From positions 1 through 8,394 of the forward strand of contig DAIESZ010000178.1 of NCBI GenBank assembly GCA_027346035.1: a stretch of DNA of 8,394 bases, given 5' to 3'. The stretch's first letter is position 1. Every line of letters begins with the position of its first letter. The stretch is from Propionibacteriaceae bacterium (GTDB lineage: Bacteria; Actinomycetota; Actinomycetes; Propionibacteriales; Propionibacteriaceae). Of the stretch, positions 1-6,874 are shown one piece after another. A model generated the notes under the pieces. It had not been told where the DNA came from, did no database searches, and saw nothing but the letters and a program-made list of their open reading frames with translations. A program made the position numbers and the translations under genes.

Positions 1-404
1 AGCAGGACGCCGTCGGTCATCACCTTGAGCCGGGTGTCGCGGCCCGCCCTGCGGGTGAAGCGGACCTGGTAGCCGACCACGTCGCCGATCTGCACGTCGA
101 GTTCCTCGGCGAGGCGCTCGGCGACGCTGCGCGCGGCGATCCTGCGGGGTTGGGTGTGGGCGACCGAGCGACGGCCGAGCTCGAGACACATCTTCGGCAG
201 CTGGGTGGTCTTCCCCGAACCGGTCTCACCGGCCACCACGATGACCTGGTGCCCACGGATCAACTCGCGGATCTGGTCCGCGTGGGCGGCGATCGGCAGG
301 GCCGGGTCGTAGCTGATGCGCACGCCCGCGAGAGGCTCGTGTGCCGGCATGTGCGACCGGGTGACCGGCGCGGCGTCCGGAACGGGGGGCGGGGACTGGC
401 TCAT
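1..404 (-). CDS. hrpA: ATP-dependent RNA helicase HrpA, DEAH-box, N-terminal part (3' end beyond window)
   Basis: This is the first 134 codons of a DEAH-box RNA helicase of the HrpA family, a large cytoplasmic ATP-driven enzyme thought to act on RNA and ribosome-related substrates. The Walker A/motif I GETGSGKTTQLPK lies at residues 59-71. Motif Ia, TQPRRIAARSVA, is at 84-95, GYQVRF at 111-116 and the family-typical KVMTDGVL at 127-134. The DEAH box itself and the rest of this long protein lie beyond position 1, so the catalytic triad cannot be checked. The ATG at 404-402 gives an N-terminal extension of about 30 residues rich in Pro and Ala before the helicase core, as is common in the family. 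No Shine-Dalgarno sequence precedes it, but a TANNNT hexamer lies nine bases upstream, which fits a leaderless transcript. The internal ATG at codon 19 is a possible alternative start. The gene begins 55 bp after the stop of the adaptor gene upstream and is functionally unrelated to it. Confidence 0.9.
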   Translation of the reverse strand, partial: MSQSPPPVPDAAPVTRSHMPAHEPLAGVRISYDPALPIAAHADQIRELIRGHQVIVVAGETGSGKTTQLPKMCLELGRRSVAHTQPRRIAARSVAERLAEELDVQIGDVVGYQVRFTRRAGRDTRLKVMTDGVL

Positions 405-413
405 GACCGAGCC

Positions 414-419
414 AGCCTA
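414..419 (-). promoter_or_regulatory. Candidate leaderless -10 element (TAGGCT) for the helicase gene
   Basis: Read on the minus strand, the hexamer TAGGCT fits the actinobacterial -10 pattern TANNNT and ends nine bases before the helicase ATG at 404. That distance puts the transcription start at or within a few bases of the ATG. Such leaderless genes are frequent in Actinomycetota, and the lack of any Shine-Dalgarno sequence here agrees. No convincing -35 element is seen: the best, TGGAGA at 440-435, leaves a 15-base spacer. Confidence 0.4.
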
Positions 420-459
420 CTTGCCGCGACGACGTCTCCACCCGGGATTGTCGGCGGGG

Positions 460-2421
460 TCAGCCCCCACGCACCCGCCCGGCGATTTGGCCCACCGCGG
501 CTCCGGCGCGGCCGGCGATCCCGGTGTTGGTCGGCAGCGGCTCGCTGAGGTTCGCGATCGCCACGGTGGCGCCGGTGGCCAGGCCGGACAGGATCTGCAC
601 CCGGCCGCTGCCGACCGCGCCGGTACTGACGGCGACGGTGCTGGTCGTCCCACCAGAGAGCAGCGTGACCGTCCCCCTGCCGCTGCCGGTGCCGATCACC
701 GCCGACTCGGGCAGGGTGAGCGCGTCGGCGACCGAGGTCGTCACGATCGACATCAGGGCGACGTCTCCGCTCGGCAACCCCTCGGTGCCGGAGGCGATGG
801 TCACCGTCACCGGGTAGGTGGGCGTCGAACCCGATGTGGACGCCGGCAGCACGCCGATGGTGGTGACCGTGCCGGTGAGGGTGGCGGAGGATCCGACCGG
901 GTTCACCCGCACGGTGTCGCCGAGGGCGACCTTCGGCATCTCGGCCAGGGTCACGGTGCCGGTGATGGTCGCGGCGCCGGCACCGATGATCGTGATGCCC
1001 TGCGAGGTGGACGCGGTCGTGCCCGTGGTGAGCGACACCTGGGCGACGAGCCCACCGATCGGCGCGGTGAGGGTGGCGGCGGCCAGGTGCTGCTGGGCCT
1101 GGGTGAGGGTCTGCTGGTCAGCGGCGAGCTGGCCCTGGTCCTGCAGCAACTGGGCGGCGGGGGTCATCGCGCCACCACCGGAGCCGCCACCGGACCGGGT
1201 CCCCGCGGAGCCCGACGTCGTGGTGCCGAGCGCTCCCGTACCTGCCACCGAGCCCGTACCGGCGCTCCGGCTGGTTCCAGTCGTTCCTCCCGTCGAGCCC
1301 GTCCGGCCGGTGGTGCCGCCCGCGCTGGGGGACGCCGTGCCGCCGGACGTCGTGCCGGTCTGGGACACGCTCGCCTGCAGCGCCTGGGCGGCGGCGCGCT
1401 CCGCCCCGGCCAGCTTCGTGAGGCTGGTCAGGCACGCCGACAGCTCGGCGGCGCTCGGCGTCCCGGAGCCTCCCACCGTCGGTGTCGTGCTGGGTGTACC
1501 CGACGCGCTCGGCGACGGCGTCACGCTCGGCGAACCCGAGACACTCGGCGACGGCGTCACGCTCGGCGAACCCGACGCGCTCGGCGACGGCGTCACGCTC
1601 GGCGAACCCGAGACACTCGGCGACGGGCTCATGCTCGGCGAACCCGACGCGCTCGGCGACGGCGTCACGCTCGGCGAACCCGGGGCGCTCGGGCTCCTCG
1701 AGGGTGACGAGGCGGACGTGCTCGGCGTCCGCGAACCCGACGGGGTCGAGTGGCCGGTTGACGGCGCGGCACCGGGACCGCCGCCGGCGAGGCCGCTGAG
1801 CACCATGGAGCAGGTCTGGTTGACGAGTCGCTGGGCGGTGGCGACGCTCGCGAGCAGCGCGGTGGCCGACGTGCCACCCGACCCGGTGCGCGCGCCGGTA
1901 CGGGTCGACGGCGCCGGCTTTTGGCCGGTCGGCGAGGTCGCCGGTGACGTGGTGCTGGTCGAACTGGTCGTCCGGGTGGCCGTGGGGGATGTGGCGACCG
2001 GGGTGGTGGTTGCCCCGGTGGTGCCGTTGGCGATCGACGTCTGGTCGGTCTCGATCGCCACCTCGTCCTGGGCCACGGTGGCCTCAGCGGCCAGGACCGC
2101 CGCCTTCAGCGGGGTGGTGTCCATCGTCGCCAGCCTCTGGCCCTGGGTCACCTTCTGCCCGGCGGTGACGAGCACGGAGGTCACCCTGCCCGACGTCGGG
2201 AACGCGGCGACGACCTGCGACACGGGCGTCAACGTGCCGTTGGTGGAGATCACCTGGTCGACCGCACCCCGCGACGGTGTCACGGTGCGGTACGAGGCGA
2301 GCGCCGTCGCGGGGGTGCGTGCGGCGAGGAAGCCGATCACTCCGATGACCAGCAGCACGGCGACGGCGCCGGAGATGGTGGCCAGCCGTCGACGGCTGGC
2401 TCGTGAGCGAGGATCAGCCAT
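460..2421 (-). CDS. Second membrane-fusion (HlyD/MacA-type) adaptor with long Ser/Pro-rich insert
   Basis: This 653-residue protein is an RND/ABC-type periplasmic adaptor (membrane fusion protein) with a basic N-terminus and a transmembrane segment at about 15-34. The first half of the lipoyl-like domain is at about 60-105 (GRVTSVLVTAGQKVTQGQ) and the second half at about 448-470 (TLTAPIGGLVAQVSL). Beta-barrel and membrane-proximal domains follow to about 625. In typical actinobacterial members the two lipoyl halves are joined by a short coiled-coil hairpin. Here they are about 340 residues apart, with short helical stretches (105-130, 186-210, 324-352, 420-450) separated by Thr/Ser/Gly/Pro linkers. 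One linker holds five 12-residue SGSPSVTPSPSA/V repeats at about 245-304. The only cysteines, C204 and C330, flank this linker. The ATG at 2421 is chosen because GGGGG lies about ten bases upstream; a GTG at 2433 is the alternative. The ATG overlaps the lipoprotein stop by 8 bp, so the two are probably translationally coupled. The protein should work with the exporter encoded upstream. Confidence 0.8.
   Translation of the reverse strand: MADPRSRASRRRLATISGAVAVLLVIGVIGFLAARTPATALASYRTVTPSRGAVDQVISTNGTLTPVSQVVAAFPTSGRVTSVLVTAGQKVTQGQRLATMDTTPLKAAVLAAEATVAQDEVAIETDQTSIANGTTGATTTPVATSPTATRTTSSTSTTSPATSPTGQKPAPSTRTGARTGSGGTSATALLASVATAQRLVNQTCSMVLSGLAGGGPGAAPSTGHSTPSGSRTPSTSASSPSRSPSAPGSPSVTPSPSASGSPSMSPSPSVSGSPSVTPSPSASGSPSVTPSPSVSGSPSVTPSPSASGTPSTTPTVGGSGTPSAAELSACLTSLTKLAGAERAAAQALQASVSQTGTTSGGTASPSAGGTTGRTGSTGGTTGTSRSAGTGSVAGTGALGTTTSGSAGTRSGGGSGGGAMTPAAQLLQDQGQLAADQQTLTQAQQHLAAATLTAPIGGLVAQVSLTTGTTASTSQGITIIGAGAATITGTVTLAEMPKVALGDTVRVNPVGSSATLTGTVTTIGVLPASTSGSTPTYPVTVTIASGTEGLPSGDVALMSIVTTSVADALTLPESAVIGTGSGRGTVTLLSGGTTSTVAVSTGAVGSGRVQILSGLATGATVAIANLSEPLPTNTGIAGRAGAAVGQIAGRVRGG
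1508..1687. repeat. 36-bp minisatellite, five in-frame copies, with 72-bp higher-order period
   Basis: Five head-to-tail 36-bp units start at 1508, 1544, 1580, 1616 and 1652. On the plus strand each consists of two 18-bp halves, CTCGGCGACGGCGTCACG and CTCGGCGAACCCGACGCG or a variant. The second half alternates between endings GAGACA (units 1 and 3) and GACGCG (units 2 and 4), so units 1+2 and 3+4 form a nearly identical 72-bp pair. Unit 4 carries a GGGCTCATG variant and unit 5 ends GGGGCG. A degenerate half-unit precedes the array at about 1490-1507. The length is a multiple of three and the array encodes 12-residue Ser/Pro repeats in the second adaptor, so gain or loss of units would keep the frame. 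Confidence 0.95.
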
Positions 2422-3277
2422 TGCGCCGGGCACCCCCGCCGAACCCGAAGCCTGTCGTGCAGCTGCCGTTCACCGGCTGGCTGAGCACCAGCGTCGTCGC
2501 CGTCACGGCACCCGTGGAATCGGACGGGCCGGTCGCGACCGCGCACTCACCGGTCGTGATGGCCGATCGCGTCACGGCGCCGATGGTGGTGTAGGTGGTC
2601 GACGTACCGGTGAGCACGCTCACCGACGAGGTGGATCCGCCGCGGTCCTCGGTGACGACGAAGCCGGTCGAGGTGAGTGAGGCCACCTGGCCGGTGGCTC
2701 CGAAGGCCCGGAACTGTCCGCCGAATCCCCGGCCCTGGAACCCCGACGGCGCCCCCGACGGTCGTGCGCGGGGGGTGAACGATCCCGAGGCGAAGCCGGT
2801 CGGGAATGTCGTGCAGGAGCCGTTGACCGCGGGGCGGATCTGCACGGTGGTCGCGGTGATCGGCCCGGTCGACGGCGCGGTGGGCTGCGGGGACGCCGTT
2901 GCCCCGGCGACGGCCTGCGCGGTGGCGTCCCGCACGGTCACGCACGATCCGACGGTCACCGCCTTCGCGGTGGTCGGCCTGTCCGCGGTGATCCGGGTCT
3001 TGGCCGTGAGGGTCACCGCCGTCTGCGCGCTGGCACTCTGCACCTGCATGGTGTTGTTCGCCCAGGCCGCGATGAGGCCGGAGACACCCGGCGTCCGGGC
3101 GACGGCTGCCTGACCCGAGCCGCCGCCTGCTGCGGCCGAGCTCCGGGGCTGCTGCGCGGCGGCCTGGGGGGTGCTGCCCCCGCAGGCGGCGAGCGCGAGC
3201 ACCGATGTGCCCGCGACGATGAGGGTGGAGACCTGCCGGACGAACCGGCCGCGGTCGGCGGGGTGGAAAGTGGTCAT
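2414..3277 (-). CDS. Secreted lipoprotein with two DUF5666-like repeats
   Basis: This is a 287-residue predicted lipoprotein. A basic n-region (RGRFVRQ) and hydrophobic core lead to a lipobox LALAAC, with C32 as the lipidated residue, then a low-complexity Ala/Gln/Ser linker to about residue 62. Two homologous repeats follow, at about 65-156 and 194-275. Both run from a G-x-(I/V) strand through Thr/Val-rich strands to ITATTVQIRPAVNGSC or VTATTLVLSQPVNGSC, the form of DUF5666-type small beta domains. Each repeat has two cysteines (C112/C155 and C245/C273), which could form one disulfide each. A Gly/Phe-rich linker with GFQGRGFGGQF separates them. The ATG at 3277 has GGAG eleven bases upstream; a GTG at 3289, giving a four-base GTGA overlap with the permease stop, is the alternative. 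Its function is not known. Its position between permease and second adaptor suggests an extracytoplasmic accessory part of the exporter. Recognition as DUF5666 is from memory of the family pattern. Confidence 0.75.
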   Translation of the reverse strand: MTTFHPADRGRFVRQVSTLIVAGTSVLALAACGGSTPQAAAQQPRSSAAAGGGSGQAAVARTPGVSGLIAAWANNTMQVQSASAQTAVTLTAKTRITADRPTTAKAVTVGSCVTVRDATAQAVAGATASPQPTAPSTGPITATTVQIRPAVNGSCTTFPTGFASGSFTPRARPSGAPSGFQGRGFGGQFRAFGATGQVASLTSTGFVVTEDRGGSTSSVSVLTGTSTTYTTIGAVTRSAITTGECAVATGPSDSTGAVTATTLVLSQPVNGSCTTGFGFGGGARRNG

Positions 3278-3285
3278 GACGGGAG

Positions 3286-4512
3286 TCACTCCATTCGCAG
3301 GGCGTCGATGGGGGCGAGCCGGGCGGCCCGCGAGGCCGGGTAGACCCCGGCGATGATTCCGATGAGCAGCGACACCAGCAGGGCGCCCACCGTGGCGACC
3401 GGCGACACCGACACCGGCTGGCTGATGAGCCCCGGCAGCAGCCGGGCCCCGATGACGCCGACGATCACGCCGAGGGCGCCTCCGATGAGTCCGAGCAGGC
3501 TCGCCTCGGTGAGGAACTGGCGCAGGATCACCGCGGGCGTGGCACCGAGTGCTTTGCGCAGGCCGATCTCACGGATCCGCTCGGTCACCGACACGAGCAT
3601 GATGTTCATCACCCCGATGCCTCCGACGAGGAGCGAGATGGCCGCGATACCGCCGAGCAGCACGGTCAGCGTCCGTGAGGTCGAGGTGGCGGTCTGCACG
3701 AGCGATGCCTGGCTGGCGATGCTGAAGTCGGCGGCGTCCGCGGTGGTGCCGTGGGCGGTGTCGAGGGCCTGCTCCGCCTCCTGGTAGGCGGCCGACAGGG
3801 TGGACTGCCCGGACGCCTCGAGGTAGATCGACGAGATGCTGCCCACCTGCGCGCTGGAGGCGATGCGCTCGGCGAAGGTCGAGATCGGGATGAGGAGCGT
3901 GTCGTCCTGGTTGCCGGCGATCGACGAGCCCGCGGTGTTGAGTTCGCCGATGATCGTGAAGGTCGTCCCGTTGACGGTCACCGACTGGCCGACCGGCGAC
4001 CCGGTGAACAGCTCCGAGGCGGTCGTGCTGCCGATCACCGCGACCGTGGCGCCGTCGGACGACTCCTGCGACGTGAAGAACCGGCCCGACGTGACGGTGC
4101 GGGCGCGCACCGGAAGCCAGCCGGGCGTGGTGCCCACCAGCGACGTCGTCCAGTTGGATGTCGCGCTCGTCACCGACTGCGACGAACTCATGATCGGGGC
4201 GACCGCGGAAATGTCGGGGCAGTTGTTCTGGTCGGCGAGCAGGTTCGCGTCGGACAGGGTGAGGGTCGTGGCACTGCCGAAGCCGCCCCGGACGCCGCTG
4301 CTCGAGGTCGAGCTGCCGGGCGTGACGACGAGCAGATTGGACCCCAGGGAGTTGATCTCGGAGGCCACCGTCTGCTGCGCGCCCTGGCCGAGGCCGACGG
4401 TGAGCATGACCGCCGCGACGCCGATGAGGATGCCGAGCATCGTCAGCCCGGAGCGCATCTTCCGGGACAGGATCGCGCTGATCGAGGTGCGCAGGGTCTC
4501 GAGGGGGTTCAT
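3286..4512 (-). CDS. MacB/FtsX-type ABC transporter permease
   Basis: This 408-residue integral membrane protein has the MacB layout. TM1 is at about 22-44 after a short cytoplasmic N-terminus ([20 protein letters not shown]). A large extracytoplasmic domain spans about 45-280. TM2 (about 282-306), TM3 (about 335-360) and TM4 (about 372-394) form the FtsX domain. Between TM2 and TM3 lies the conserved cytoplasmic stretch [17 protein letters not shown], which contacts the ATPase, and the C-terminus has the usual [16 protein letters not shown]. Length and topology are normal for this family, in which two copies pair with two ATPases and transmit conformational change across the membrane instead of forming a through-channel. 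The ATG at 4512 overlaps the ATPase stop by four bases (ATGA), indicating coupled translation. No separate regulation is visible. Substrate is unknown; macrolide or peptide export and lipoprotein or lipid extraction are all known for relatives. Confidence 0.93.
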   Translation of the reverse strand: MNPLETLRTSISAILSRKMRSGLTMLGILIGVAAVMLTVGLGQGAQQTVASEINSLGSNLLVVTPGSSTSSSGVRGGFGSATTLTLSDANLLADQNNCPDISAVAPIMSSSQSVTSATSNWTTSLVGTTPGWLPVRARTVTSGRFFTSQESSDGATVAVIGSTTASELFTGSPVGQSVTVNGTTFTIIGELNTAGSSIAGNQDDTLLIPISTFAERIASSAQVGSISSIYLEASGQSTLSAAYQEAEQALDTAHGTTADAADFSIASQASLVQTATSTSRTLTVLLGGIAAISLLVGGIGVMNIMLVSVTERIREIGLRKALGATPAVILRQFLTEASLLGLIGGALGVIVGVIGARLLPGLISQPVSVSPVATVGALLVSLLIGIIAGVYPASRAARLAPIDALRME

Positions 4513-5273
4513 CCGCGCACCCCGGCCGCCAGCGTGAGGTCGTCGATGCCCTCGCCGTGCACCAGGAGCCCATCCCGGACGGAGACCTGCCGGCCCGACC
4601 GCGCGGCGACGTCGTGCTCATGGGTGATCAGCACGATCGTGTGCCCGGAGGCATGCAGCTCGTCGAACAGTGCCAGCACGTCGCGCGTGGCGACCGAGTC
4701 GAGGTTGCCGGTGGGCTCGTCGGCGAGGATCAGGTCGGGGTCGTTGACCAGGGCCCGGGCCACCGACACGCGCTGCTGCTGGCCTCCGGACAACTGGCCA
4801 GGCCGGTGGTCGACCCGGTCGCCGAGGCCCAAGGCGTCCAGCGCCTGCAGAGCACGGCGCGCCCTGTCCGCCGCGGGGACGCCGGCGTAGACCAGGGGCA
4901 GTTCGACGTTGCGCAGCGCGGTCAGGGACGCCAGCAGGTTGAACTGCTGGAACACGAATCCGATCCGACGGTTGCGCACGTGCGCGAGCTCACGTTCGGT
5001 CATCGTGCTGACGTCCTGCCCGGACAGCAGGTACGTGCCGCTGGTCGGCACGTCGAGGCAGCCGATGATGTGCATCAGCGTCGACTTGCCCGACCCCGAC
5101 GGCCCGGTGATCGCGAGGTATTCCCCCACGTCGACGCGCAGGCTGACCCCCCGCAACGCCTCGACCGCCACCGACCCCGCGGAGTAGGTCTTGCGGATTT
5201 CATCGAGGTCGACGATCGGCTCCGGGTCGAGCCCGTCGATGACGCGGGGGTCCCCGCCCTGGGTGAGGGTCAT
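4509..5273 (-). CDS. MacB/LolD-type ABC transporter ATP-binding protein
   Basis: This is a 254-residue cytoplasmic ATPase of the LolD/MacB/FtsE class. All motifs are intact: A-loop Tyr30, Walker [10 protein letters not shown] at 57-65, Q-loop within FVFQQFNLL at 106-114, signature LSGGQQQR at 161-168, Walker [13 protein letters not shown] at 181-192 and H-loop His218 in THEHD. The GNLD after Walker B and QQFNLL at the Q-loop are typical of this exporter class. It should energise the permease encoded next to it. The ATG at 5273 lies two bases after the stop of the first adaptor, with a G-rich run about eight to ten bases upstream as ribosome binding site, so it is read in the same transcript. 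The N-terminal 20 residues before the fold ([18 protein letters not shown]) are variable and acidic; a later start is not excluded. Confidence 0.95.
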   Translation of the reverse strand: MTLTQGGDPRVIDGLDPEPIVDLDEIRKTYSAGSVAVEALRGVSLRVDVGEYLAITGPSGSGKSTLMHIIGCLDVPTSGTYLLSGQDVSTMTERELAHVRNRRIGFVFQQFNLLASLTALRNVELPLVYAGVPAADRARRALQALDALGLGDRVDHRPGQLSGGQQQRVSVARALVNDPDLILADEPTGNLDSVATRDVLALFDELHASGHTIVLITHEHDVAARSGRQVSVRDGLLVHGEGIDDLTLAAGVRG

Positions 5274-5275
5274 GG

Positions 5276-6685
5276 TCAGCGCCCCCCGGCCGACGAGCCG
5301 GCACTGGCCCGGGTACCCGCCCCGCCGCCCGCGGCTCGCGCCCCGAACCCGGCGCCCCCGAAGGTTCCCGTCCGGGTGCCGAAGACCACGACGTCACCAG
5401 CGCTGAGGCCCTTGGTGATCTGGGTCTGCTGCCCGAACACCTCGCCCAGCGTCACCTGGCGATCGACGGTCGTGCCGTTCGCCTGGACCCGGACCGTCGG
5501 TTGGCCGGAGACGTCGGTGATGGCCAGCGTCGGCACCGCGATGGCGTTGGTCACCTGCCTGACCAGGATCGACACCGAGGCGGTGGAGCCGATGTAGACG
5601 CCACTCGGCTTGCCGGTGACCTTGATCGTCACCGGGAAGGCGGCGGTACCGCTGGAACTCGAGGCGATCTGGCTGACGCTCTGCACGGTGCCGAACACGA
5701 GTTGTGCGGCCTGCGCGGCGCCGCCCGAGGTCGTCGTACCCCGGGAGGTGCCCGCTGAGCCGGACCCGCTCGACCGGGTGGTCGTCCCGAGACCGCCGAG
5801 GCCACCGAATCCGCCGCCGAAGCCTCCGAAGCCTCCGAACCGGCTGACTCCCGACCCGCTCGTGGTCGTGGTGGCCGCCGACAGGTTCATCGTGGACTGG
5901 AGGCCGGCCTTGAGACTCGGAAGGTCGGCGGCCCCGACGGTCGCGTTGACGATCCACGACGACGTGTCGACGACCACGACCTCGGCGCTCGAACTCGACG
6001 AGCCGCTGCCCGACGATGATCCGCCGAACTGCCCCGACCCGCCTGCGTTGCCGGAGCCACCGGAGCCGGTCGTGGAGGTGCCGCCGCTCACCGTCGTGCC
6101 GGCGGTGAGGTTGACCTGGGCGACGGTCCCGCTGATCGGGGAGGTCATCGTGGCGCCGGCGAGGTTCTGCTGCGCCTGGCTGAGTTTCGCCTGGTCGGAG
6201 GCGACGGCGGCCTGGGCGGCGCTGAGTTGGGTGGCGGTCGTCGAGGAACTCGACTGAAGGCTGGAAAGCTCGGTCTGGGCGGCGTCCAGCGTGGCCTGGG
6301 CGCTGGTCACCGCGGCCGACAGGGCCGTGGTGTCCTGAGTGGCGAGCACCTGGCCCTTGCCGACCTTCTGCCCGACGGCCACCCGGACGCTGGTCACCTC
6401 GCCCGATGCCGGAAACGACAGGTTGTCCTGGACCGCCGGCGCGAAGGTGCCGGTGGTGGTCACCGACTGCTGCAGGGTGGTCGGCTGCACCGTGTAGGTG
6501 ATCGTCGTCACCGTCGCGGCCGATGCCGTGCGGGACCGGCTCCACCACCAGCCTCCGACCGCGAGTGCGACGACCAGCACCGTGACGCCGGTGATCAGGA
6601 GAGCGCGACGCCTGGGCCGCCGCCTCCTCCCGGGCGTGACCGGGTCCGCCGTCGCGGGTGAATCCTCAGGGGGCTGACCGAACAT
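5276..6685 (-). CDS. First membrane-fusion (HlyD/MacA-type) adaptor of the exporter
   Basis: This 469-residue adaptor has a cytoplasmic tail ending in a cluster of arginines (GRRRRPRRRA, 19-28) and one transmembrane segment at about 29-46. The lipoyl halves are at about 76-121 (GEVTSVRVAVGQKVGKGQ) and 177-200 (GATMTSPISGTVAQVNL). A short Gln/Ala-rich coiled-coil hairpin (about 121-176) joins them, as is normal in actinobacterial members. Beta-barrel and membrane-proximal domains follow (about 234-435), interrupted by a Ser/Gly linker (200-233) and a Phe-Gly stretch (FGGFGGFGGGFGGLGGLG, 283-300). The C-terminus is a Gly/Ala-rich tail. Relatives hold the ABC permease dimer and guide substrate away from the membrane. 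The ATG at 6685 is preferred over one at 6742: it puts the arginines just before the membrane and has GGAAAGCGAG upstream, while the longer form adds 19 unfamily-like residues over possible promoter sequence. It is first of the five-gene unit. Confidence 0.88.
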   Translation of the reverse strand: MFGQPPEDSPATADPVTPGRRRRPRRRALLITGVTVLVVALAVGGWWWSRSRTASAATVTTITYTVQPTTLQQSVTTTGTFAPAVQDNLSFPASGEVTSVRVAVGQKVGKGQVLATQDTTALSAAVTSAQATLDAAQTELSSLQSSSSTTATQLSAAQAAVASDQAKLSQAQQNLAGATMTSPISGTVAQVNLTAGTTVSGGTSTTGSGGSGNAGGSGQFGGSSSGSGSSSSSAEVVVVDTSSWIVNATVGAADLPSLKAGLQSTMNLSAATTTTSGSGVSRFGGFGGFGGGFGGLGGLGTTTRSSGSGSAGTSRGTTTSGGAAQAAQLVFGTVQSVSQIASSSSGTAAFPVTIKVTGKPSGVYIGSTASVSILVRQVTNAIAVPTLAITDVSGQPTVRVQANGTTVDRQVTLGEVFGQQTQITKGLSAGDVVVFGTRTGTFGGAGFGARAAGGGAGTRASAGSSAGGR

Positions 6686-6794
6686 CACATCTCGCTTTCC
6701 GTGGGCCCCTGACCGAATTCTCCCGGGCCGGAAATAGACCATACCCGGGCACTGTCAGATGGCTCTGAGGAACCTGTGTGTCAGCTGTGCGGAA

Positions 6795-6814
6795 CCCTGA
6801 ATGCTCCCTGAATG
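6795..6814 (-). promoter_or_regulatory. Tandem 9-bp direct repeat, candidate response-regulator operator
   Basis: On the minus strand two perfect copies of CATTCAGGG are separated by AG, giving an 11-bp period (about one helical turn). Tandem direct repeats at this period are the usual binding arrangement for OmpR/PhoB-type response regulators, including actinobacterial envelope-stress regulators such as MprA. The pair lies about 110 bp upstream of the first adaptor ATG and about 52 bp upstream of a possible -10 hexamer TATGGT at 6743-6738, where an activator could act. A CTGACA at 6758-6753 resembles a -35 but is not correctly spaced to that hexamer. No regulator gene lies in the window, so the identity of the binding protein is inference. 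Confidence 0.4.
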
Positions 6815-6818
6815 GAGC

Positions 6819-6848
6819 GGGGCCGGGGAGCGTGCGCTCCCCGGCCCC
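6819..6848 (-). terminator. Strong GC hairpin terminator downstream of the universal stress protein gene
   Basis: This is a perfect inverted repeat: a 14-base arm GGGGCCGGGGAGCG and its exact complement separated by two bases. In practice it would be a 12-13 bp stem with a four- to six-base loop. It begins 26 bp after the universal stress protein stop, between two genes read in the same direction. There is no U-tract, which is common for actinobacterial hairpin terminators. It should separate that gene's transcript from the exporter operon. Confidence 0.75.
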
Positions 6849-6874
6849 ATCGACGCGGTCTCCCCCGGGTCGGC

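Noticed and set aside
457..468. GGGGTCAGCCCC inverted repeat over the stop of the second adaptor as terminator
   Set aside because: Only a four-bp stem, overlapping the stop codon and without a U-tract; too weak to call.
1508..1687. Repeat array as a CRISPR
   Set aside because: Units are contiguous without unique spacers, in frame with a coding region and encode a regular Ser/Pro peptide, so this is a coding minisatellite.
316..1707. Plus-strand open frame of 463 codons rich in Arg/Gly/Ala
   Set aside because: It crosses the ends of two real genes and the gap between them, has no family resemblance, and its composition is that of an out-of-frame translation.
818..2680. Long plus-strand open frame (620 codons) antisense to the second adaptor and lipoprotein
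   Set aside because: It lacks any recognisable domain, runs across two well-supported minus-strand genes, and has the Val/Asp/Pro-rich make-up expected of an antisense shadow in high-GC DNA; the apparent repeat in it is just the 36-bp minisatellite read backwards.
6686..6742. N-terminal extension of the first adaptor from the ATG at 6742
   Set aside because: The added 19 residues do not resemble family members, no ribosome site precedes that ATG, and the stretch overlaps possible promoter elements; the ATG at 6685 is better.
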